This document shows positions 25,989 to 31,763 of a DNA stretch of 31,763 nucleotides, piece after piece. A model generated the notes under the pieces. The model was not told where the DNA came from. It did no database searches and saw only the letters and a list, made by a program, of their open reading frames with translations. Origin of the DNA: Pseudomonadota bacterium (lineage in GTDB: Bacteria; Pseudomonadota; Alphaproteobacteria; Rhizobiales; Xanthobacteraceae); NCBI GenBank assembly GCA_023434095.1, contig JAEYTJ010000111.1:1-31763 (forward strand). The letters run 5' to 3'. The stretch's first letter is position 1. Each line of letters opens with the position of its first letter. The translations under genes were made by a program, and so were the position numbers.

Positions 25989-26104
25989 TGCTGCACTGCA
26001 ACCTGGCGCCGACGGCGTGTCCTGAGGGCAACTCCTCTGCTTTTCAGTCGCCATAAGGCCTAAAACGGCGGGATTCTGCGCCTTTGCCGGTGGCAGTGCA
26101 GCAT
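25988..26104. repeat. 12-bp inverted repeat spanning an intergenic gap
   Basis: ATGCTGCACTGC (25988-25999) and GCAGTGCAGCAT (26093-26104) are perfect inverse copies with 93 bp between them. The left copy begins at the last base of the 25320 gene stop codon and the right copy reaches the first two bases of the 26103 ATG. Could fold the intergenic RNA and cover that start, or be chance. Confidence 0.5.
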
Positions 26105-26759
26105 GCGCTCTGGTATTTTCAGGCTGGGCATCTGGGGCAGACGGGGCATGTTGGGCAAAACGGGGCGCATTCTGGCGGTGATGGCGGCATTGAGCGTGCC
26201 GCTTCCGCTGGCGTACGTTCTGCAGCCCACCCTCGCAGAGGCCGCCCTGTCCAGCGCCGAGCAGGCAGCCCTCGATGTCGTCGTGGCGGCCGAGGGCGAA
26301 AGCAGCGCCGCCGCGCAGGTCGCGGCCATCATGAACTCCTCGCTGAGCGGCCCGCAAAAGGCGCTGGCCCTTCAATGGCTGGCCGAAGGTGCCGCGACCG
26401 ACGCGCAGGTCGCCGCCATTGCCGCAGCCATCATCTCGGCCGCCATCGAAGCGGGCGCCGCCGGCCAGGCCGGGGTGGTCGCCGTTCTCGGTACCGGCCT
26501 CGGCCAGGCCTACGCGGCGCTGAAGGGCGACGGGCGCACCGCCGCCGCCGGCCAGATCCAGGCGGCGCTGGAGAGTGCCACGGCGCAGCCGGGGAGCGAG
26601 GGCGGCCTGTCGCGCCAGATGGCGCAGGTGCTGACCACCGCCTTCAACGACGCCGCTGCCGGGACGCCGCGCAGCTCCGCCGGCTCGTCCGGGGACGACA
26701 CGCCCGATCAGGGGCAGACGGACACTCCGACCCCGACCCCCACCCCGAGCCCTTCGTGA
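26103..26759 (+). CDS. Secreted Ala-rich protein with Thr-Pro tail, unknown function
   Basis: 218 residues from ATG 26103; ATG 26148 (residue 16) would give a neater signal peptide (KTGR then a hydrophobic stretch to about LAEA-ALS). The mature part is strongly Ala-rich and helical with short hydrophobic helices (VAAIAAAIISAAIEAGAAGQAG), followed by a polar linker and a C-terminal run of Thr-Pro pairs (TPTPTPTPSPS). Such tails occur in cell-envelope proteins as flexible or wall-spanning spacers. No known domain. It starts 114 bp after the 25320 gene and ends 13 bp before the beta-barrel gene, so periplasmic export partner of that barrel is a reasonable inference. Confidence 0.75.
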   Translation: MRSGIFRLGIWGRRGMLGKTGRILAVMAALSVPLPLAYVLQPTLAEAALSSAEQAALDVVVAAEGESSAAAQVAAIMNSSLSGPQKALALQWLAEGAATDAQVAAIAAAIISAAIEAGAAGQAGVVAVLGTGLGQAYAALKGDGRTAAAGQIQAALESATAQPGSEGGLSRQMAQVLTTAFNDAAAGTPRSSAGSSGDDTPDQGQTDTPTPTPTPSPS

Positions 26760-26772
26760 GGAGAACGCGCCC

Positions 26773-28059
26773 ATGAAGACGCTCTCCTTCACCGGATTGC
26801 TGGCCGGCCTCGCGGCGATCGCCGCTCCCTTTGCCGCGCAGGCCGAAGATGTCGCGCCGAGCTACCGTCCTGCGGTCGAGGTCGACCCGGATCGCGCGGC
26901 GGTTCTGGATCGCCAGCCGGTCAATTACATGCCGCTCGGCGTGCCGATCGGCTCCTTCGTGCTGTTTCCGACCCTGAAGCTGGAAACGGGCTACGACTCC
27001 AACATCACCGCCGCCAACAACAACGAGAAGGAAAGCTGGCTCTTCACGGTCCGGCCGGCCTTCGACCTGCAGTCGGACTGGGTGCGCCACTTCCTCGCCT
27101 TCGACGGCTATTTCGAAAGCACCAGCTACGCCCGCTACAGCAATGCGGACTATGAAAACTACGCCGCCGGCGCGCGGGGCCGCATCGATGTGACCAGCGA
27201 CTTCAACATTGGCGGCTACGCACGCTACGCCCATCTCAACGAATTGCCGGGCGACGACGAGACGAATGTGAACAATCTCGGCGATCCGCTGCCTTACGAG
27301 CAGGTGACGGCGGGCGTCAGCTTCGACAAGCAGTTCAACCGCATGTGGGCGACGGGCGGCTTCGATTTCCGCTACCGCGACTTCGACGACTGGCTGAACG
27401 GGCAACCTTCCGACCAGTCCTACCGCGACGGCAGCGACTACAAATTCGCCGGGCGAGTCGGCTATGAGCTCAGCCCGCTCACCAGCCTGTTCGTCGGCGG
27501 GTCCTATCAGTGGTTCGATATGCAGGACTCGGACTACAACGCCTCCGAGTATAAAGTCATCACCGGTGTCCAGATCGAGCCCTCGCGGCTGACGCGCGGC
27601 GAGGCGTTCATCGGCTATTACGACTGGGCCTCGGAGAACGGCTATCTTTCCGGCAGTTCCGGCCTGACCTTCGGCGCGAACCTGCAATGGTTCGTGTCGC
27701 CGCTGCTGACCGCCACCTTCACCGCGGGACAGCAGGTGCTGACCTCGAATTACGAATTCGCCGGCGTCACCGGCTCGGCGGTGGTGAGTTCCTCGGCCGG
27801 GGTGAGGCTCGACTACGAATTCCGCCGCAACATCGTCGTGTCGGGCTGGCTTTACTATCTGAATCAGGACTATGACGAGTTTCCCCGCGTCGACAACCAG
27901 TATGTCATCGGCGCCGAGCTGAGATACTCCATCAATCGCTTCGCAACCGCCAAGATCAATTATTCGTACACGGATTTCGACACCAACTTCAACAACATAA
28001 ACGGTGCCGAGAATTACGTCCGAAACCTGGTCCTCGCCGGCGTCACGCTCGCCTATTGA
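26773..28059 (+). CDS. Outer-membrane beta-barrel protein (exopolysaccharide-locus porin type)
   Basis: 428 residues with a clear signal peptide (cleavage near AQA-ED) after a GAGGAG ribosome site. The mature protein has a short N-terminal region with PLGVPIGSFVLFPTLKLETGYDSNI, a form typical of putative beta-barrel porins (BBP2 type) found in exopolysaccharide clusters, then alternating amphipathic strands and a terminal strand VRNLVLAGVTLAY ending in the aromatic residue expected of outer-membrane proteins. Asn/Asp/Tyr-rich loops are frequent. Likely sits in the outer membrane beside the Wza-type lipoprotein, perhaps as secretion pore or assembly factor for the polymer. The specific role is inference. 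Confidence 0.85.
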   Translation: MKTLSFTGLLAGLAAIAAPFAAQAEDVAPSYRPAVEVDPDRAAVLDRQPVNYMPLGVPIGSFVLFPTLKLETGYDSNITAANNNEKESWLFTVRPAFDLQSDWVRHFLAFDGYFESTSYARYSNADYENYAAGARGRIDVTSDFNIGGYARYAHLNELPGDDETNVNNLGDPLPYEQVTAGVSFDKQFNRMWATGGFDFRYRDFDDWLNGQPSDQSYRDGSDYKFAGRVGYELSPLTSLFVGGSYQWFDMQDSDYNASEYKVITGVQIEPSRLTRGEAFIGYYDWASENGYLSGSSGLTFGANLQWFVSPLLTATFTAGQQVLTSNYEFAGVTGSAVVSSSAGVRLDYEFRRNIVVSGWLYYLNQDYDEFPRVDNQYVIGAELRYSINRFATAKINYSYTDFDTNFNNINGAENYVRNLVLAGVTLAY

Positions 28060-28143
28060 TCGCCGACCGGTCCGGGCGCGAGGCTTGTGCGGGCGCCCAC
28101 TCCTGTTAGGGTGCCCGGCTCGCGCCACCGTCCTGACGGCCTC

Positions 28144-28917
28144 ATGAGTTTCGGGCTCGGCATGTTTTTCTCCCGCTTCCGCGCCGCCTCGCCCAGGCCG
28201 ACGGCGCGCATTCCCGAGGGCACGCGCGTCTACGCCATCGGCGACATCCACGGACGGCACGATCTGCTCCGCACCCTGCTCGCCGCCGTCGCCGCCGACA
28301 GGACCGGCCATCACGGCGCCTGCCACATCGTCTTTCTGGGCGACTACATCGATCGCGGCGACGACAGCGCGGGAGTGGTGGCACGGCTCGCCGACAGCCA
28401 TGGCGGCGGCGGCGCGGATACCTGCATCTGCCTGATGGGCAACCATGAAGCCACGCTTCTGGCCGCGCTGGCCGGCGAGGCCGGGTGGGAGGCGTGGCTG
28501 CGCATGGGCGGCGCGGAAACGCTGTTTTCCTACGGCATCTCGGCCCGAAGCTTCACCGGCCCCGACCGCGACGAGCGGCTGCGCGAGGCGACGCTCGCCG
28601 CCATTCCCGAAGCGCATCTCGACTTCCTGCGCGGGCTTCCGGCCAGCACCGAGATCGGCGACTACTTCTTCTGCCATGCCGGCATCCGGCCCGGCATCCC
28701 GTTCGACCGTCAGTCGCCCGACGACCTCATCTGGATCCGCGACCCCTTCCTCCAGTCCCCGCGCGACCACGGCAAGCGCGTCGTGCACGGCCATACGCCG
28801 GTCATGGAGGTGGAGATGCACGCCAACCGCATCAATGTCGACACCGGCGCCTATCTCACGCACCGCCTGTCCTGCGTCGTGCTCGAAGGCGAGGCGGCAC
28901 GGGTGCTCCACACATGA
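28144..28917 (+). CDS. PPP-family metallophosphatase (Ser/Thr phosphatase-like)
   Basis: 257 residues from ATG 28144; GTG 28087 is open upstream but adds a Pro/Arg-rich leader without homology. The PPP signature is complete: GDIHGR (33-38), GDYIDRG, GNHE, a later CHAG and HGHTP. These residues bind the two metal ions of protein Ser/Thr phosphatases and bacterial relatives such as PrpA. The stop overlaps the polymerase start by ATGA, so expression is coupled. It may dephosphorylate a protein such as the BY-kinase co-polymerase (the locus shows no Wzb), or a phosphorylated sugar or lipid intermediate; substrate not determined. Confidence 0.9.
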   Translation: MSFGLGMFFSRFRAASPRPTARIPEGTRVYAIGDIHGRHDLLRTLLAAVAADRTGHHGACHIVFLGDYIDRGDDSAGVVARLADSHGGGGADTCICLMGNHEATLLAALAGEAGWEAWLRMGGAETLFSYGISARSFTGPDRDERLREATLAAIPEAHLDFLRGLPASTEIGDYFFCHAGIRPGIPFDRQSPDDLIWIRDPFLQSPRDHGKRVVHGHTPVMEVEMHANRINVDTGAYLTHRLSCVVLEGEAARVLHT

Positions 28918-30401
28918 AGGCCCCGTCCGAGGCCCGCCGCACGTCGCGCCCCCCCGCAGCCGGCTCCGAACGCCCGTCGGCCTTCCTGTCGCGCCGCACT
29001 GGGGCGGAGACCTACAACGATCTGGTCTTCATCGGCCTCGTGCTCGGCCTCGCCTGGGTGCCCCTGCTGCTCGGCAGCAACCGCCTCGTCGCCTGGGGCG
29101 TCAACGCGGTGCTGTTCGCCCTGCTGCTCATGCTGTTCGAGGCCGGACGGCTCGTCAGCGGCGCCCGCCATCCGGTTGCCCCGCGCCGCCTGTGGTGGGC
29201 ATTGCTCCCGGCAGGCGCGCTGGTCGGCTGGATCGTGTTCCAGCTCTCGCCCTGGTCGCCACCGGCCTGGCACAACCCGTTCTGGCAGATGGCGGGCGAG
29301 ACGCTGCAGGCCGTGCCGGGGGCGGCTCCGGTGGCGGGCGCAATCTCCGTCACCCCGGATGCCGGCCTGCGCGGGCTGGTCGTGCTGCTCACGAGCGCGG
29401 CGGCCTTCTACCTCGCCCTGCAGCTGTGCCGCGACGGACGGCGGGCGGACCTGTTCCTGCGCGCCCTCGTGGTCATCGCCGTCGGCTACGCGCTGTTCGG
29501 CCTGCTCCAGCACACGCTGGCGCCCCGCATGCTGCTGTGGTTCGAACGGCAGGCTTATGTCGGGCAGCTGACCTCCACCTTCGTCAACAAGAACAGCTAC
29601 GCGACCTATGCCGGCCTCGGGCTGATCGCCGCCATCGGGCTGCTGATAGATGTGTACCGGCGCGCCGGAGGGCGACGCGCGCTGCCGCTGGCGGTCCGCG
29701 CCACCGCCTTTGTCGAGACGACGCTCCGATCCGCCCTGCCGGTGCTCGCCGGTGCCGGAATCGTCGGCGTCGCGCTCGTGCTCACCGTGTCGCGGGCGGG
29801 GTTCATCGCAGGCGCCGCGGGCGTGCTGGCGCTGATCCTGCTGGCCCTCGCCTCCACCCGACGGCGCTGGCTGGTCCTCATTCTCGCGATCCCGGTACTG
29901 GCGGTGCTGCTCGCCACGCTGGCGGTGTTCGGCGACGATCTCGGCGACCGCTTCGCCCTGTCGGGCGCCGGCGATCCGCGCTGGGCCGTGGCGGCGCGCA
30001 CGCTGGACGCGGTGCGGGACGCGCCGCTGACGGGCTTCGGCTATGGCAGCTTCGAGCGCATGTTCGCGGTCTATCGCGGTGCCGAGGCCTTCTCGCCCTG
30101 GCATCGCTGGGACAAGGCCCACAACACCTATATCGAACTCGTGTTCGAACTCGGTCTTCCAGCGGCCCTGCTGCTCGCGGGTCTCGTCGCGGCGCTGCTG
30201 GCGGCGACGCTCGCCAACATGCTGCGCCGGGAGAATCCCCATCCGGTCAGCCTCGTCGCGCTCGCCGCCAGCGTGACCGTTCTCTCCCACGCGGCGTTCG
30301 ACTTCAGCCTGCAGATACAGGCGGTGGCCATCACCTATTGGGCGATGGTCGGGGCCGGCCTCGCACAGAGCTGGAGCCGGCGGATCGACACCGCCGCCTG
30401 A
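28914..30401 (+). CDS. Wzy/O-antigen ligase-type polysaccharide polymerase
   Basis: 495 residues from ATG 28914 (ATGA overlap with the phosphatase stop); the frame is open well upstream but in phosphatase DNA. About ten to twelve hydrophobic helices surround the O-antigen-ligase/Wzy_C motifs: STFVNKN (around 221-227) followed by YATYAGLG, SRAGFIAGAAG, a loop with FGYGSFERMF, and AHNTYIELVFELG (His403) in a late loop, the residues that act at the periplasmic face. Polymerises undecaprenyl-linked repeat units, or ligates them to an acceptor. Works with the Wzc-like co-polymerase and Wza-type lipoprotein of the same region. Wzy and WaaL cannot be told apart by sequence alone; context favours Wzy. 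Confidence 0.9.
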   Translation: MKAPSEARRTSRPPAAGSERPSAFLSRRTGAETYNDLVFIGLVLGLAWVPLLLGSNRLVAWGVNAVLFALLLMLFEAGRLVSGARHPVAPRRLWWALLPAGALVGWIVFQLSPWSPPAWHNPFWQMAGETLQAVPGAAPVAGAISVTPDAGLRGLVVLLTSAAAFYLALQLCRDGRRADLFLRALVVIAVGYALFGLLQHTLAPRMLLWFERQAYVGQLTSTFVNKNSYATYAGLGLIAAIGLLIDVYRRAGGRRALPLAVRATAFVETTLRSALPVLAGAGIVGVALVLTVSRAGFIAGAAGVLALILLALASTRRRWLVLILAIPVLAVLLATLAVFGDDLGDRFALSGAGDPRWAVAARTLDAVRDAPLTGFGYGSFERMFAVYRGAEAFSPWHRWDKAHNTYIELVFELGLPAALLLAGLVAALLAATLANMLRRENPHPVSLVALAASVTVLSHAAFDFSLQIQAVAITYWAMVGAGLAQSWSRRIDTAA

Positions 30402-30422
30402 GGCGGGCGCCGGAGCGCGCGG

Positions 30423-31013
30423 TCAGAACAGCCGCTCACCGACCCGCACGATATCGCCGGGCAGCACCATGGTCGTGGTGGTGACGGGATAGGAGTATTC
30501 CTGGGTCTGGCCGGCACGGCGGATGGTCACCGTGGAATCGTTGGCCCGGTAGGTGAAGCCGCCCGCCACGGCCACGGCGCTCATGATGTTCATGCCGTTG
30601 CGATAGGGATATTCGCCGGGCTTGGAGACCTCGCCGATGATGTAGAAGGGCCGGTACTGAAGAACCTCGATATTCACCCGGGGATCGCGCATATAGCCGC
30701 CGGCCAGCTTCTGGGTGATGGCGTTCTCCAGCCCGTGCGCCGTCTCGCCCTGCGCCTTGATGTTGCCGATCAGCGGCACCGAGATGAAGCCGCCGGAATT
30801 CACCTCGAACTCGCCGGACAGTGTCGGTTCGTTGAACACGGTCAGCCGCAGCTTGTCGCCGGTGCCGAAGACATATTCGGTGGCGGTGGCAGCATCCGCG
30901 GCCGGCGGCGGCGCGCTCGGCGCCGTCGCGCAGCCGGCCAGCGACAGAAGCAGCGGCACGACGACCAGCATCAGCCTTGCGGGGCCCATGCTCTTCCAAC
31001 GACCAACGCTCAT
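30423..31013 (-). CDS. Wza-type polysaccharide export lipoprotein, short form
   Basis: 196 residues. The lipobox LAGC at 25-28 marks a lipoprotein after a signal helix; ATG 30989 (residue 9) is an alternative start with a good upstream purine run. The mature part has the polysaccharide export domain (YVFGTGDKLRLTVFNEPTLSGE, VNSGGFISVPLIG) and a SLBB-like segment (YIIGEVSKPGEYPYRNGMNI, AVAVAGGFTYRA). It is much shorter than Wza (~380), resembling GumB-type forms without the C-terminal transmembrane helix, so the outer-membrane pore may be supplied by a separate barrel such as the 26773 product. It follows the glycosyltransferase by 37 bp and converges on the polymerase gene. Confidence 0.92.
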   Translation of the reverse strand: MSVGRWKSMGPARLMLVVVPLLLSLAGCATAPSAPPPAADAATATEYVFGTGDKLRLTVFNEPTLSGEFEVNSGGFISVPLIGNIKAQGETAHGLENAITQKLAGGYMRDPRVNIEVLQYRPFYIIGEVSKPGEYPYRNGMNIMSAVAVAGGFTYRANDSTVTIRRAGQTQEYSYPVTTTTMVLPGDIVRVGERLF

Positions 31014-31050
31014 CTAGCTCTCGAACTCCCGTCTTGGGCCAGCGCCCACC

Positions 31051-31763
31051 CTATCCTGCCCGGGCGAGGCGCTCGTCAATGAACGTCTTGATCCGGCTTT
31101 CGAACACATCGCGGCTGAAGCGCGCCACATGGGCGCGGTAGTCCTCGGGCGAGCCTTCGACGCCGCCCGCCTCGAAACGCTGCACCGCATCAATGATGGC
31201 ATCCGCCGTCTGCTGATGGAACAGCAGGCCGGTTTTTCCCTCGATCACCGTCTCCTTCGCCCCGCCCCGCGCGAAAGCCAGAACCGGACGTCCGCTCGCC
31301 ATCGCTTCCAGCGGCACGATGCCGAAATCCTCGACGCCGGGAAACACCAGCGCCCGGCAGCGCGCGAGATGGCGCTCCATTTCCGCGTCGCTGACGGCGC
31401 CCAGGAAGCGGATGCCGGGCCCGGCCAAGCGCTTCAGCTGCGCGCTGGCGCCGTCGCCGATGATGTCGAGGCGGCGCCCCATGCGGTTGAACGCCTCGAT
31501 CGCCAGCTCGATCTTCTTGTAGGGGGTGATCTGGCCAGCGCAGAGATAGGCATCGCCCACCGTCGCGGCGGGGGCGAAGCGGCCAAGATCGACCGGCGGA
31601 TGGATCACCGTGGCCTCGCGGCGGTAGAATTTGGCGATGCGCTGGGCGACATAGGCGGAATTGGCGATGAAGGCGTCGACCCGCGCGGCGGTCGTCACGT
31701 CCCACTGCCGCAAGCCGGGCCCGAAGAGCGACATGGCCAGCCGCGTGAGCCGGCCGGAGGCGG
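31051..31763 (-). CDS. GT4 glycosyltransferase, C-terminal part (cut by the right edge)
   Basis: The frame is open through the right edge, so the N-terminal domain is missing; 237 residues are visible. The segment FIANSAYVAQRIAKFYRREATVIHPPVD is the hinge side of GT4 transferases acting on GDP-sugars (WbaZ-like mannosyltransferases have similar text). AYLCAGQITPYKKIELAIEAF opens the donor domain and E-DFGIVPL-E within PGVEDFGIVPLEAMASGRP is an intact E-x7-E. Predicted to add mannose or a related sugar to the repeat unit. Lies upstream of the export lipoprotein on the same strand. Confidence 0.9.
   Translation of the reverse strand, partial: ASGRLTRLAMSLFGPGLRQWDVTTAARVDAFIANSAYVAQRIAKFYRREATVIHPPVDLGRFAPAATVGDAYLCAGQITPYKKIELAIEAFNRMGRRLDIIGDGASAQLKRLAGPGIRFLGAVSDAEMERHLARCRALVFPGVEDFGIVPLEAMASGRPVLAFARGGAKETVIEGKTGLLFHQQTADAIIDAVQRFEAGGVEGSPEDYRAHVARFSRDVFESRIKTFIDERLARAG

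Noticed and set aside
26644..28911. 755-codon minus frame
   Set aside because: Lies opposite a signal-peptide barrel protein and a complete PPP phosphatase; no motifs of its own.

Overview
The window is high-GC DNA with alpha-proteobacterial character (Hyphomicrobiales, perhaps the Xanthobacteraceae/Ancylobacter-Starkeya side; this placement is an inference from gene content and codon use, not a search). It is a large cell-surface polysaccharide locus with a heme-acquisition island set inside it. No tRNA, rRNA, CRISPR array or transposase was seen.

Left part (1-16437). A type I polyketide synthase running off the left edge (KS-AT-DH visible) and an 847-aa glycosyltransferase are read leftward. 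Across an AT-rich divergent region, a rightward set follows: a protein with two fused polysaccharide-pyruvyl-transferase-like domains, a KpsS/RkpJ-class capsule protein and a short-chain dehydrogenase. After a second AT-rich promoter gap come ManC (GDP-mannose supply), a third pyruvyl-transferase-like protein and a GT4 glycosyltransferase. FAS/PKS + SDR + KpsS-like protein recalls the rkp-1 (fix-23) K-antigen locus of Sinorhizobium meliloti, so a lipid-anchored capsule is the working hypothesis. A two-TM protein of unknown function closes this part on the minus strand.

Middle (16438-22860). A TonB-dependent heme receptor and a biliverdin-forming heme oxygenase (plus strand) converge on hmuTUV (minus strand), with a strong intrinsic terminator between them. 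This is a self-contained heme uptake and degradation module; TonB/ExbBD are not in the window.

Right part (22861-31763). A Wzc/ExoP-type co-polymerase with a BY-kinase domain and a Tyr-rich tail overlaps a small membrane-anchored protein. Then come an Ala-rich secreted protein, an outer-membrane beta-barrel, a PPP-family metallophosphatase and a Wzy/O-antigen-ligase-type polymerase (the last two coupled by ATGA). On the minus strand lie a GT4 glycosyltransferase (cut by the right edge) and a short Wza-type lipoprotein. Together these form most of a Wzy-dependent export machine (polymerase, co-polymerase, export lipoprotein, barrel); flippase and initiating transferase are not seen.

Regulation appears concentrated in four AT-rich gaps (about 6340-6990, 11422-11641, 16815-16985, 22860-22910) that stand out against the GC-rich genes and contain dyads. 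The most unusual items are the tandem pyruvyl-transferase fusion with a degenerate first-domain motif and its third paralogue, the KpsS-like protein with a 15-bp repeat-coded N-terminus, the large glycosyltransferase with an unrecognised N-terminal half, the capsule-linked PKS, and the phosphatase-polymerase pair.
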